A stretch of DNA of 64,000 nucleotides from an uncultured Flavobacteriales bacterium (GTDB lineage Bacteria > Bacteroidota > Bacteroidia > CAIKAF01), in NCBI GenBank assembly GCA_903825395.1, contig CAIKAF010000029.1, positions 1 through 64,000 on the forward strand. Reading direction: 5' to 3'. Each line of letters opens with the position of its first letter. The first letter of the stretch is position 1. Positions 1-8,467 of the stretch are shown in pieces. A program made the translations under genes and the position numbers. The notes below the pieces were generated by a model. That model saw only the letters and a program-made list of their open reading frames with translations. It was not told the DNA's origin and did not search any database.

Positions 1-176
1 AGATCCTTAAGTTTACGCAGGTCTTCGCTTCCCATACCACTGTACTTTTTGTTCCAAGTGTAAAAGGTCTGCTTATTAATACCAAGTTCCCGACAAATGT
101 CTGCGGCTGATTTGCCCGCTTCGTACTCTTTTAACGCATGTGCAATCTGCGTTTCTGTGAATTTCGATTTTTTCAT
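1..176 (-). CDS. IS3-family transposase OrfA, N-terminal part
   Basis: The first 58 codons of a minus-strand gene are present and the rest is cut by the window edge. The protein starts MKKSKFTETQIAHALKE and continues through a helix-turn-helix containing the motif SAADICRELGINKQTFY. This is the standard N-terminal DNA-binding domain of IS3/IS911-type OrfA, which recognises the element's terminal repeats; a catalytic DDE OrfB normally follows by programmed frameshift. The start codon is 66 bp inside the element end, a normal distance. Confidence 0.85.
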   Translation of the reverse strand, partial: MKKSKFTETQIAHALKEYEAGKSAADICRELGINKQTFYTWNKKYSGMGSEDLRKLKD

Positions 177-242
177 GATTTGAACAGTGTTTAAAGTTAG
201 AAAATCTAATTTTAACCTGTCCTATTTTTGGGGGTGGTTACA
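1..242 (-). mobile_element. IS3-family insertion sequence, one end only
   Basis: This is the terminal part of an insertion sequence whose body lies beyond the left window edge. Read on the minus strand, the end begins TGTAACCACCCCC at 242 and is followed by the start of an orfA transposase gene at 176. A 5'-TG terminus and an OrfA of this type are characteristic of the IS3 family. The opposite end and the orfB integrase are not in the window, so completeness, subgroup and target duplication cannot be judged. Confidence 0.75.
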
Positions 243-302
243 CACGCAAACCCTTATAAGGAGTTTAACATACGCCAAAATCACCCAAAATAAATTTGAA
301 TA

Positions 303-321
303 AATACCAATATTTGGTATT
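303..321. promoter_or_regulatory. Probable ParD operator
   Basis: An 8-bp perfect inverted repeat, AATACCAA and TTGGTATT, is separated by TAT and lies just 5' of the antitoxin start at 341. ParD-type antitoxins use a ribbon-helix-helix domain to bind such palindromes and repress their own operon. The palindrome favours the 341 start over an in-frame codon at 296, which would place it inside the gene. Binding is inferred. Confidence 0.5.
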
Positions 322-340
322 TTTACCGAAATCAGTTGTT

Positions 341-583
341 ATGAGTAAAAACACTTCCATTACTTTGGGTAGTTATTTTGATCAATTTATTCAAGGTGTA
401 TTAAAACAGGGACGTTATAAAAACGCAAGTGAAGTGGTACGCGCTGGACTGAGACTTCTTGAAGAAGAAGAACAGAAAATAATTGCTTTGCGTCATGCAA
501 TTGACGAAGGTGTTAAAAGTGGTTTAGCTGAAGATTTTGATGCTGAAGAGCATTTAAAAATGGTAAAGGCAAAAAGAAAATAA
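341..583 (+). CDS. parD: ParD-family antitoxin
   Basis: This 80-residue protein (MSKNTSITLGSYFDQFI) is a type II antitoxin with an N-terminal ribbon-helix-helix domain. That domain carries the family pattern GRYKNASEVVRAGLRLLEE. A charged C-terminal tail (DAEEHLKMVKAKRK) is expected to wrap the toxin. It would neutralise ParE and, with it, repress the operon from the palindrome at 303-321. Its TAA is followed directly by the toxin ATG, so the two are translationally coupled. An in-frame upstream start at 296 would add 15 unlikely residues. The pair sits next to an IS end, a common accessory setting. Confidence 0.85.
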   Translation: MSKNTSITLGSYFDQFIQGVLKQGRYKNASEVVRAGLRLLEEEEQKIIALRHAIDEGVKSGLAEDFDAEEHLKMVKAKRK

Positions 584-883
584 ATGGCAACGTTTAAGTT
601 GACAAACAGTGCCGTAAATGATCTATCTAATATTTGGAATTACACCTTCGACACCTGGTCCGAAAGTCAAGCGGATAAATATTATACGCTTATTCTCAAG
701 TCATGTGCGGCAATAGCCAAAAAACCACAGCAAGGCAAAGTGTATGAAGAAATTTACCCGGAATTAAAGGGTAAAAAAGCCCCAAAGCATATAATTTTCT
801 ATCGGATAATGGACGATAGATCAATCGAGATTACGAGAATACTGCACGAAAGAATGGATTTAAAGAATACATTGAAAAAGTGA
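584..883 (+). CDS. parE: RelE/ParE-family toxin
   Basis: This 99-residue basic protein matches the ParE branch of the RelE/ParE superfamily. It has an N-terminal AVNDLSNIWNYT helix, a central KPQQGKVYEEIYPELKG segment, a HIIFYRI strand and a terminal EITRILHERMD, the usual order and length. ParE toxins generally poison DNA gyrase, whereas RelE-like members cleave mRNA. The sequence favours ParE, but the target cannot be proven from motifs. It starts at the base after the antitoxin stop. It is not the topoisomerase IV subunit of the same symbol at 9568-11427. Confidence 0.85.
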   Translation: MATFKLTNSAVNDLSNIWNYTFDTWSESQADKYYTLILKSCAAIAKKPQQGKVYEEIYPELKGKKAPKHIIFYRIMDDRSIEITRILHERMDLKNTLKK

Positions 884-1230
884 ACCCCTCATATCACGCA
901 GCAAGCAAGATGGCGCACGAAGATGCTGGATAGAAAGCGCCCCATCGCCTACTGAGGAACCGTTAAAAAAAACGTTTAGAAGAAAGCGACTATACCCTGC
1001 AACCAAGCTTCATGAATGGAATTAATTGGATTTACCTTGCAATTGCATAAAAGTTAGGTCATCTTAGATAACAATTTTTAATTTATAAAAGGGCTCATTC
1101 ATAGCCGAGGAGCGCTATGTGCAATCCAATTAAACCATTTGATAATGAAGTAGTTGTTCTTTTATTCGCCATTCTTTCAAATATCGAGATTTGTAACGCT
1201 TGCACGTTTCGATGTTTGTAGGGTGCCCAT
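884..1230. other. Intergenic stretch without a supported gene
   Basis: These 347 bp separate the toxin gene from the convergent aminotransferase gene. I see no complete coding region, RNA gene or clear terminator. A lysine/arginine-rich reading frame of about 33 codons on the minus strand (about 1230-1132) ends in a stop but lacks a start and was not called. Confidence 0.6.
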
Positions 1231-2418
1231 TCAATCAATAGCTTCAATCGCCCGGTGAATGAATCCTATTGCTTTTTTTAGTTCGGCCTGTCCTATGGTC
1301 AAGGCCGGAGCCACCCTTAAACTCTTGTCATTAAATAAAAACCAATCTGAGACCAATCCCAATTCCAGGGCCTTTCGAAGTACCGCAAAGTTGAAGGTGT
1401 TGGATTCAAATTCCAATCCCATTAACCAGCCTTTTCCACGGATGTGTTTTATTTTTTCATGGGCAACTTCGGTTTTGAATTGCGCCGACATTTCGGCCGC
1501 TTGTTCCCACAATCGATGTTTCAGTATGAATTTTAACTGGGCATACCCGGCGGCACAGCTCAAGGGGTGACCCCCAAAGGTGGTTAAATGTCCCAATACG
1601 GGTTTATGACTAAATAAGCCCATCAATTCAGGCGAGGCGATAAAGGCTCCAAGTGGAAGGCCGGCTCCCAGCGATTTGGCCAGCAATAATATATCGGGTA
1701 CAATCCCCGCTTGTTCCAGGCTAAATACACTTCCGGTTCTGCCCATACCGGTTTGTATTTCATCCAACACCAATAAGGCACCCACTTCGCGGCAGCGGGC
1801 TTGAATTTGCTGTAAAAATTCAGTCGATACGGGAACAGCACCGGCCTCAGCCCGAACTGTTTCAATAAAAACAGCGGCTGTTTTGTGGCTGATGCAGTTC
1901 AGGCTTTCAAGATCTTCATAGACCGTATGCTGTACATCGGGCAACAAGGGCAGGTAGGCATCGGTAAAATAATGGCTACCCATTAGGCTTAAGGCGCCTT
2001 GAGTACTGCCGTGGTAGGCCTGCTGAAAGGCCACAAACCCGGAACGACCGGTGGCGCGCTTTGCCAGCTTCATGGCTCCTTCGGTAGCTTCTGCTCCACT
2101 GCTGACAAAATATACAGAAGACAGTGGATCTGGCAAGCAGGAGCTTAATAGCCGCGCATATTTCACCTGAGGTCCTTGCACCATTTCACCGTACACCATA
2201 ACATGACTGAAGGTTCGGCTTTGTTTTTGAATGGCCCGAACGATGTAGGGATGTTGATGTCCTAAGGCGTTGACCGAAATTCCGCTGATTAAATCCAGGT
2301 AGCGTTTTCCGTCTATTCCTTTTAGGTAAAGACCTTTGGCTGAAACCACTTCCAGGCCCATGGGGGCAGGACTGGTGGGAGCCAGGTGGCGTAAGAAATC
2401 GGCGCGGTGGCTGAACAT
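1231..2418 (-). CDS. Class III PLP-dependent aminotransferase
   Basis: This 395-residue fold-type I aminotransferase belongs to the acetylornithine/ornithine/4-aminobutyrate group. Visible landmarks are the phosphate-binding SSGAEATEGAMKLAK (about 106-120), the YHGST turn near 135, DEIQTGMGRTG (219-229) and the Schiff-base lysine in LLLAKSLGAG (K248). The length is normal. Members transfer the distal amino group of ornithine, lysine or GABA-like donors to 2-oxoglutarate. Nothing here fixes the substrate, and no arginine-biosynthesis genes adjoin it, so argD is not assigned. It is followed at its 5' side by a family-A repeat that separates it from the fabG operon. Confidence 0.85.
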   Translation of the reverse strand: MFSHRADFLRHLAPTSPAPMGLEVVSAKGLYLKGIDGKRYLDLISGISVNALGHQHPYIVRAIQKQSRTFSHVMVYGEMVQGPQVKYARLLSSCLPDPLSSVYFVSSGAEATEGAMKLAKRATGRSGFVAFQQAYHGSTQGALSLMGSHYFTDAYLPLLPDVQHTVYEDLESLNCISHKTAAVFIETVRAEAGAVPVSTEFLQQIQARCREVGALLVLDEIQTGMGRTGSVFSLEQAGIVPDILLLAKSLGAGLPLGAFIASPELMGLFSHKPVLGHLTTFGGHPLSCAAGYAQLKFILKHRLWEQAAEMSAQFKTEVAHEKIKHIRGKGWLMGLEFESNTFNFAVLRKALELGLVSDWFLFNDKSLRVAPALTIGQAELKKAIGFIHRAIEAID

Positions 2419-2491
2419 GGCGGTAAAGGTACCAAATCAGCCCAACATCTGGTTGGAAGGTTAGCGTTCTGATTTGGGTATTGAGGCGGCC

Positions 2492-2636
2492 GCGGGCGGG
2501 ATTGAACAAGGTTGCCCGCAAAGCCGAAGGCCCGCTTGGGCGCTAGCCATGCCGGGCGACCTTGGGAGCCACGGCAGGGCAGCAGCCCAAGGGCCTTTGG
2601 ATGCGGACTACCTGTGAAAGCCCGGAACCCGCCCCC
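2492..2636 (-). repeat. Family-A structured intergenic element, copy 1
   Basis: This 145-bp GC-rich element is oriented on the minus strand. It starts 14 bp after the stop codon of the von Willebrand protein gene, in the same direction. The base GGGCGGG/CCCGCC pairs, AGGTAGTCCGCA pairs with TGCGGGCAACCT, and a copy-specific arm AAGGCCC..TTGGGC pairs with GCCCAA..GGGCCTT. The tip carries the conserved GGCTCCCAAGGTCGCC. No T-run follows, so it is not a standard terminator. Confidence 0.85.
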
Positions 2637-2650
2637 ATTTTCAAAAAAAA

Positions 2651-4717
2651 TTAAATGCGACCGTAGAATTTGCGTAAGGTCCATTCGCCCAGCAATAAAA
2701 CCAGCAGAAGGACAAGTGGCCACAGCGATTTCCATATTGGGAACTGGTCGGTGACTGCGCGCGAAATGCTTGGAATTTCAAGGTCTTGCACGATGGATTC
2801 CAGTGACTGGGTGTCGGCGAAGGGCAATAAACGGCCACCGCTGCTGCTGGAAATGTCGCTGAGCAGGGTATGGTTTGCTTGTTTTTGCAGTCCTTCGAGC
2901 GAGGTTTTTTCAACCACAAAGCTGCCCCGCAGCTCAGGGATCTCGTTCATGCTTTCTACTTTGGCGGTGTACTCATACCTGCCTGAGGCCAAGCCCCTCA
3001 CCTGAAGGCTGTACCCGGGACTGCCGGCTTGGAAGGGATAGTTCCATTGTTTGCCCAGTTCATCGGTAATTTTAATGCTAACATTGGCGTCAGCAACCGG
3101 TTGCAGAGCCGCGTCGAGGACTTCGGCCTGGAAGAGCACCGGACTGCCTTCTGCATGGCGTTTGCGGGTTTTTACCATAAACCGCCTGCGTTCTTCCTTC
3201 AAACTGAGCCACTGCAAAATCATGCCAATGGTTTCATCAAAGCCTTTGCTGTTGCCGTTTTCTTTGAGCAATGCAATGCGCCATTTCCACAGTCCTTCGC
3301 CCATCAATACCGAACTGCGGCGGCCGTTTAAATCTCGAAACACCCAGAGTGGTTGCGGGCTTACCACCGAACCGAGCTTCTTATATTGAAACACCGTACT
3401 GCCCGGCTGCAACGTGTAGTTGCCGAAGGGAGCGAGCAGGGGAGGCCAGGTTTCGGGTGTCCAATCGGCAGGCGTTTGAAACAGCGTAAAGCCCGCAGAG
3501 GGCGAAGCAAAAACCAGGTCGCTGTTGGCAGAGAATGCCGTTTGTAACCCGAGATTTAGGGAGGCAAACAATCCGCTGCTGTGTTCGCTGCCGGAAATCC
3601 ACCAGCAGGCCACACCTTGGTCCAGGGCTGTTTTTAGTGCAGGTGGAATGCTGTTTTGCGCGGTCAGGCCGTGCAAAATAAAGGCATCAAATTCCTCCAA
3701 ATTTGGAGGCGTTTGACTTAAACGAAAGGCTTCTACTTGGAGGTCTTCAGAACGTTCGGCGGCTGCGGTAATGGCCGCGATATCCGGATGCGGAGCGGCG
3801 GCGATTAAAGCTATTTTTTTTCGGTCGTCCAAGACCTCGATGCTGATGCTGGCTTTGTTGTTCGCCGGGATTTTATCGCCGGTTAGGGGTAGCAGTTCAG
3901 CCGTAAAAGTTTGCATGCCCAGGCTGGAAGCTTCCACATAAAAAATATGTTCGAGGGTTTGGCGCGGGTTAGGGGCTGAAAGCTGAACCGATTGGCGAAG
4001 GTTGGTTTTTTTGTTGCTAAGGCTTAAGGTGAAAGATTGAACCGGCATCAATTCCACACTCATCCGAATGCGTATGGGGAACCGGTTTCCTAAAAAGGCA
4101 ATGGGGTTGGCTTGCAGATCGATGATGCCGGCATCGGCCAGGGTTGTAGTGTCTCCACAGCCCATGCTAAACCAAGGGAAAGGGCTGTTTTCTGCCACGA
4201 AAACGGGATTGTTGCCTTGGTTGAACATGCCATCCGAAATCAACAGGCCTGCGGCTACCCGTTGGTTGGCAAACTGAGTTTGAAGTTGTTCTAAGGCAAG
4301 GCTTAAATTACTGGATTGCCCTTGGAAGGCGAATGCATCCGGGTTTGATTTGACCACATCTGAAAAGGCAAATGCCAAAATGTTATATCCGGTTTGGTTT
4401 TCTTTAATCCAGGGCTGCAAATCTTGGTTTAGAAATTGGCGAATTTGGCTGGAATCGGGATTGGCCATCATGGATTCAGAATCATCTACCAAAATCAACA
4501 GGATGGGATCTTCCGTGATTTTCTGGGTCCAAGTGAGCATAGGGTGTAGCAGAAGCATGGCAAGCAAACTGACGCTGAGGAAGCGAAAGGCCATGAGCAA
4601 ACGGCGAACCGGAGTAGAGAAGGAGCTGGGCTGGCGGTATAGAATAAATGCATACGCTGCGCCCAATGCCAGGCACAGCGGAATCCAAAACGGAGATGAG
4701 AGCAGATGGAGTTCCAT
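2651..4717 (-). CDS. Membrane protein with von Willebrand factor A-like domain
   Basis: This 688-residue protein has two N-terminal membrane segments (about 9-27 and 43-62). A von Willebrand A-like region opens with LILVDDSESM, whose D78-x-S80-x-S82 forms a metal-ion adhesion site. Long beta-rich and Ig-like segments follow, then a C-terminal membrane helix near 664-682. This layout matches Bacteroidota membrane proteins related to BatA-type or glutamine-amidotransferase-like proteins; the role is unknown. The start at 4717 lies 7 bp beyond the fabG stop. An upstream in-frame codon at 4750 would overlap fabG. A family-A repeat follows the gene. Confidence 0.75.
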   Translation of the reverse strand: MELHLLSSPFWIPLCLALGAAYAFILYRQPSSFSTPVRRLLMAFRFLSVSLLAMLLLHPMLTWTQKITEDPILLILVDDSESMMANPDSSQIRQFLNQDLQPWIKENQTGYNILAFAFSDVVKSNPDAFAFQGQSSNLSLALEQLQTQFANQRVAAGLLISDGMFNQGNNPVFVAENSPFPWFSMGCGDTTTLADAGIIDLQANPIAFLGNRFPIRIRMSVELMPVQSFTLSLSNKKTNLRQSVQLSAPNPRQTLEHIFYVEASSLGMQTFTAELLPLTGDKIPANNKASISIEVLDDRKKIALIAAAPHPDIAAITAAAERSEDLQVEAFRLSQTPPNLEEFDAFILHGLTAQNSIPPALKTALDQGVACWWISGSEHSSGLFASLNLGLQTAFSANSDLVFASPSAGFTLFQTPADWTPETWPPLLAPFGNYTLQPGSTVFQYKKLGSVVSPQPLWVFRDLNGRRSSVLMGEGLWKWRIALLKENGNSKGFDETIGMILQWLSLKEERRRFMVKTRKRHAEGSPVLFQAEVLDAALQPVADANVSIKITDELGKQWNYPFQAGSPGYSLQVRGLASGRYEYTAKVESMNEIPELRGSFVVEKTSLEGLQKQANHTLLSDISSSSGGRLLPFADTQSLESIVQDLEIPSISRAVTDQFPIWKSLWPLVLLLVLLLGEWTLRKFYGRI

Positions 4718-4724
4718 CAAGGCA

Positions 4725-5471
4725 TTACATCTGCATGCCGCCGCAGACATTAATCACCTGCCCTGTGATGTAGGCAGAAGCGTCAGAGCCCAAGAAAACA
4801 ACCAAATTGGCTACGTCTTGTGGACTTCCGCTGCGTCTAAGGGGTACCGATTCCATCCATTTGGCCACTTGTTCTTGGTCTAAAACATCCGTCATTTCTG
4901 TAGCAATAAATCCAGGTGCGATGGAATTGCATCGGATATTTCGTGAGCCCAATTCCTTGGCCACCGATTTAGTAAATGCGTTCATGCCGGCCTTTGAAGC
5001 GGCATAATTGGCTTGACCCGGATTTCCGGAAATACCAACCACCGAAGAAATATTAATAATGCTGCCGCTTTTTTGTTTTAACAGCTGCCGCATCACCGCT
5101 TTGGTAACATTAAAAACAGAATTCAGATTGTTTTGAATCACCTCATTGAATTGCTCTTCCGACATCCGCATCAGCAAATTGTCGCGGGTAATTCCGGCAT
5201 TGTTCACCACAATATCAAGTCCGCCTAAGAACTCTATGGCAGAATCTACCGCTGTTTGAGTGTCGAGCATGGAAGCTGCATCGCATTGAATGGCTAAGGC
5301 TTTTCTTCCAAGAGCCTCGACCGCTTCTTTAATCGTATTGGCTTCAGAGACTGAAGACCTGTAGGTAAATGCCACATCGGCTCCGGCTTCAGCCAAGGCC
5401 AAAACAATTCCTTTACCAATGCCCCGCGTTCCGCCGGTTACAAATGCTTTTTTTGATTGCAGTTGATTCAT
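4725..5471 (-). CDS. fabG: 3-oxoacyl-[acyl-carrier-protein] reductase
   Basis: This 248-residue classical short-chain dehydrogenase reduces 3-oxoacyl-ACP with NADPH in fatty-acid elongation. It shows the dinucleotide motif TGGTRGIG (12-19), NNAG (90-93), the catalytic Ser142 in INISSVVG, and Tyr156/Lys160 in ANYAASK. The C terminus ends in the Rossmann-type pattern YITGQVINVCGGM usual for FabG. Start codons at 5483 and 5486 are also possible; 5471 (MNQLQSKKAFVTGG) gives the family-like N terminus. The von Willebrand protein gene follows after 7 bp, implying co-transcription. The SDR family is certain, and FabG is the best fit. Confidence 0.88.
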   Translation of the reverse strand: MNQLQSKKAFVTGGTRGIGKGIVLALAEAGADVAFTYRSSVSEANTIKEAVEALGRKALAIQCDAASMLDTQTAVDSAIEFLGGLDIVVNNAGITRDNLLMRMSEEQFNEVIQNNLNSVFNVTKAVMRQLLKQKSGSIINISSVVGISGNPGQANYAASKAGMNAFTKSVAKELGSRNIRCNSIAPGFIATEMTDVLDQEQVAKWMESVPLRRSGSPQDVANLVVFLGSDASAYITGQVINVCGGMQM

Positions 5472-5897
5472 GTGAAGTTCCATCAAATTCAGGGTACGAA
5501 TTTAGGGAAACAGAATGAGAAATGGGTTCTTCGATGCTTTCGTGAAAAATTTGAAAAGCTACACGAAATTTATGTTGGAAATCAAATACGGAATGGTTTT
5601 CGGGGGAATTGAGAAATTTGATTTGATAATTTTTATAGCGCTAAGGCTGAAGGTTAGGGGTTGGAATTCCCTGATTATAAAGGAGATGTTTTAGATGCTG
5701 AAGTGTGATTTCATTGGACCTTAATGAAAAATCGGAATCAAATCAAATAATATTTATGTTGAAACCGGCTGTTAATAATCGTTAAATATTTAATCAATTT
5801 ATAGTGTAATTAATAGTAAATCAATTAAATACATTTTAAAATTAATCCAAAAAAATTGGGGTTTAAACAAATTGTGGTCGTAGGCATTTTAAATATG
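5472..5897. other. AT-rich divergent intergenic region
   Basis: These 426 bp lie between the divergent fabG and AT-hook protein genes. It is strongly AT-rich toward the right and contains no open frame I would call. It must hold the fabG promoter, for which I see no perfect -7 box, and the upstream part of the promoter at 5898. Confidence 0.5.
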
Positions 5898-5905
5898 TAA
5901 TTTTG
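5898..5905 (+). promoter_or_regulatory. -7 box of the AT-hook protein gene
   Basis: TAATTTTG matches the Bacteroidota -7 consensus TAnnTTTG exactly. The ATG at 5921 follows 15 bp later. A TTG near 5872 is a possible -33 element at a slightly long spacing. The box makes the in-frame TTG at 5903 unlikely as a start. Confidence 0.5.
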
Positions 5906-5920
5906 AAAAAAAATAAAAAA

Positions 5921-6514
5921 ATGGCTAGTACTACTGACATTATCCTTCAGCTCCAACAGGAAATTGCCCTCAGGAAATCTGAAATTGCCACCTTTGAATC
6001 GATCATTTCTCAGCTGTCGAACAATTCCAATTCAAGTCGGCCTGCACCGGTTGCCGTGGTTGAAAAACCGAAGCGTTCTGGTCCCGGTAGGCCGCCTAAA
6101 AATCCGAACCCTGTTTCAGAGGCTTCAGAAGTAGTTGCTATACAACCCAAACGCGCAGTCAAGGGGACAGGAAAAGTAGGTCGTCCAAAGGTGAGAAAGC
6201 GGGCCAAGGGAACTGTAGTAGAAACTACCCTTCGATTTTTGAAACGCAAAAAGCAATTTTGTGAGGCCGAAACCATTTTCCGGGGAATTAAATCAAAACA
6301 TAAAGAAAAAACACCAGAGGAATTGTACCGATATCTAACGGTGGTTCTTTCTAACTTAAAGCGTAAAGGCGATTTAGTTTCGGTAAAAGAAGATGAGAAT
6401 GGAGTAAAATTAAATCGGAATTATTGGGGTTTGCACCGCTGGGTAACTAAAGATGGAGCCATCAAACCAGCTTTTTTCTTTAGCGCAGCAACCTCTGAGG
6501 CCGCAGCCGAGTAA
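5921..6514 (+). CDS. AT-hook DNA-binding protein with C-terminal winged-helix-like region
   Basis: This is a 197-residue basic protein. Residues 1-40 form a probable coiled coil (LQLQQEIALRKSEIATFESI). A low-complexity linker follows with two AT-hook-like cores, GPGRPPKNP and KVGRPKVRK, each with the GRP that enters AT-rich minor grooves. The last 80 residues (ETTLRFLKRKKQFCEAE, then YLTVVLSNLKRKGDLV) look like a winged helix ending in a YWGL strand. A nucleoid or regulatory role is inferred. The gene stands alone with its own promoter box and a long AT-rich upstream region. I cannot name a family. Confidence 0.65.
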   Translation: MASTTDIILQLQQEIALRKSEIATFESIISQLSNNSNSSRPAPVAVVEKPKRSGPGRPPKNPNPVSEASEVVAIQPKRAVKGTGKVGRPKVRKRAKGTVVETTLRFLKRKKQFCEAETIFRGIKSKHKEKTPEELYRYLTVVLSNLKRKGDLVSVKEDENGVKLNRNYWGLHRWVTKDGAIKPAFFFSAATSEAAAE

Positions 6515-6618
6515 AACGTCCACACCTATTTTTGAGGTTAATTGCAGGTTTATGTAACTTAGAACTTGCAATTAGCCTTTTTTGTTGCGTTGAAAATTTT
6601 GCTGAACGGAGATGGAAT

Positions 6619-8028
6619 ATGAATGAGTATCTAAATCGAATTTATTTATTTCTTTTTTTTTCTGTCAGCCTGGGTTCTCTTCTAGCTCAACCGCTTAGCG
6701 ATTCAACCTCCCGACTTCCTCTGCCATCTGAGCACGGTTTTTGGGGTATTTCTGTACGGGATGTAAGCACTGGAGTAGAGTTGGGCAGCTTAAACTCCGC
6801 CCTGTCATTCACTCCCGCTTCTGTCCAAAAATTATTGACCACTGCTGCTGCTTTTTCATTATTAGGTCCTGATTTCTGCTTTAAAACCCGATTTTTTTTA
6901 TCGAAATCTGGGAACGATACCTATTTGGTTGTAGATGGCGGCTGGGATCCTACGCTGGGATCTACCCTTTTTAAAGGCTATTTTCCATCGGATTTAATGA
7001 AAGCGCTGTTCTCTTTTCTGGCGGTGCATCGGGTGGATTCGTTGGCCGGCATGTATGTCTTACCGCATCCTACATCAACCGATATAATTCCGGATGGCTG
7101 GCCTTGGGTAGATTTGGGGAATTACTACGGAGCCCCAATTTCTAAATTATCCTACAATCAGAATAAGTTAGATTTGACGTTTTGCAGCGAAGAGCCCGGA
7201 ACCTTAGTTACTTTAATTTCAGTGAATCCTCCTCAATCTGATGTGGAATGGAAAAATGAAGTAACCGCAGATTCCACGAATTTGGGAGATCGGGTGTTTA
7301 TTTACGGCGGACCTCAACAATTGGTGCGGGAAGCCAAGGGGAGCCTTCCTCCGTTCCAAAACACATTTACCGTGAAAGGTAGCGTGGCCCAACCTCAAAA
7401 ATCAGCCTTGGAACAACTTCGGCTTGGACTATGGGCCAAAGGGATAAAGGGCCTGTATAAATTGGGAGTAGCTCCCCAAGAAATGGGCCTGGATTCCAAT
7501 TCTGCCACCTTTACATGGAAATCTCCACCGCTTTCTGACCTTTGCTCCTACATCAACCATTTTAGCCACAACATCATGGCCGAACATATGCTGGTGGCGA
7601 TTGGGCAAGGAGACCATTTGGCAGGGCTAGAGGCGGTTCGTGCATGGCTGGCACATCAGCAGAACGATCCCTCCTTATTTTACGACGATGGCAGTGGATT
7701 GAGCCGCAGCAATGGCATTTCACCGGCTTTACTTACACTCAATTTGAGTAGATTTAGCCAAGAGCCCTGGGCCAAGGCCTGGATGGCTGGAATGCCTGTT
7801 TCGGGTGAATCGGGAACCCTGATTAGCTTTAGTAGCTCAGCCCTTAAATCGAAATTTCAAGGTAAAAGTGGCAACCTAACTCAAGTTAAAACCTACGCTG
7901 GATTTCTTAAGGCAAAATCTGGAAGGACCTTGGCCGTAGCTGTATTTGTAAATCGCATTCCTACCTCAGCTCCTTCCCTAAACTCCATTCTTTTAAAAAC
8001 CTTGGAAGAGATTCAGCGGCAATATTGA
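6619..8028 (+). CDS. dacB: D-alanyl-D-alanine carboxypeptidase/endopeptidase (PBP4 type)
   Basis: This 469-residue secreted penicillin-binding protein of peptidase family S13 trims peptidoglycan cross-links in the periplasm. A signal peptide covers residues 1-23 and ends LLAQ. The three catalytic motifs are present: SVQK (S68, K71), SHN in NHFSHNIMAEH, and KSG in GKSGNLTQVKTYAG. A further in-frame ATG at 6532 would put an odd 29-residue extension ahead of the signal peptide, so 6619 is preferred. Ten bases after the stop lies the ruvX promoter box, so ruvX is probably transcribed independently. Confidence 0.88.
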   Translation: MNEYLNRIYLFLFFSVSLGSLLAQPLSDSTSRLPLPSEHGFWGISVRDVSTGVELGSLNSALSFTPASVQKLLTTAAAFSLLGPDFCFKTRFFLSKSGNDTYLVVDGGWDPTLGSTLFKGYFPSDLMKALFSFLAVHRVDSLAGMYVLPHPTSTDIIPDGWPWVDLGNYYGAPISKLSYNQNKLDLTFCSEEPGTLVTLISVNPPQSDVEWKNEVTADSTNLGDRVFIYGGPQQLVREAKGSLPPFQNTFTVKGSVAQPQKSALEQLRLGLWAKGIKGLYKLGVAPQEMGLDSNSATFTWKSPPLSDLCSYINHFSHNIMAEHMLVAIGQGDHLAGLEAVRAWLAHQQNDPSLFYDDGSGLSRSNGISPALLTLNLSRFSQEPWAKAWMAGMPVSGESGTLISFSSSALKSKFQGKSGNLTQVKTYAGFLKAKSGRTLAVAVFVNRIPTSAPSLNSILLKTLEEIQRQY

Positions 8029-8038
8029 GCATTAGGTC

Positions 8039-8046
8039 TATCTTTG
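8039..8046 (+). promoter_or_regulatory. -7 box of ruvX-def, abutting the start codon
   Basis: TATCTTTG is a perfect TAnnTTTG box and ends only 4 bp before the ruvX ATG at 8051. Transcription would begin at or within a few bases of the start codon, predicting a leaderless message. Confidence 0.6.
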
Positions 8047-8050
8047 TGCT

Positions 8051-8467
8051 ATGGCAAGGATAATGGCTCTAGATATCGGAGAAAAACGTACCGGAATTGC
8101 TGTCACAGATCCCTTGGGCATGATAGCTCAAGGCTTAAGCACCGTTCCTACCGCCGACTTGCTTCCATGGCTGCAGACCTACTTTCAAAAAGAACCTGTA
8201 CAGGTTTTACTTTGGGGCCTGCCCAAAGACCTTTCCGGCGCCGATACCGACGGAACCATTTATGCTGTACAAACGGCAGCTGCCATTTCCCGCCGCTTCC
8301 CTGAGCTTAAATTAGAACCAGTTGATGAGCGCTTTAGCAGTTCCTTGGCCTTTCAAGGCCTACTTGATGCTGGAGCCAAACGTAAAAAGCGGCAGGAAAA
8401 AGGCCTGGTAGATAAAATGGCCGCCGTTCAACTTTTGCAAACGTATTTAACCCGCTTTAATCCATGA
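8051..8467 (+). CDS. ruvX: Putative pre-16S rRNA nuclease / Holliday junction resolvase homologue
   Basis: This 138-residue RNase H-fold protein belongs to the YqgF/RuvX family, implicated in 16S rRNA 5'-end maturation. It shows ALDIGEKRTGIAVTDP at the N terminus (Asp8), the GLPKDLSG segment, the PVDERFSS acidic strand and DKMAAVQLLQ near the C terminus, which supplies the last catalytic aspartate. The length is normal. Its end overlaps the def start by four bases (ATGA), so the two are translationally coupled. Confidence 0.9.
   Translation: MARIMALDIGEKRTGIAVTDPLGMIAQGLSTVPTADLLPWLQTYFQKEPVQVLLWGLPKDLSGADTDGTIYAVQTAAAISRRFPELKLEPVDERFSSSLAFQGLLDAGAKRKKRQEKGLVDKMAAVQLLQTYLTRFNP

Noticed and set aside
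1132-1230. Short lysine/arginine-rich minus-strand frame after the aminotransferase gene
   Set aside because: About 33 codons with a stop but no start codon, promoter or recognisable domain; it cannot be told from chance.
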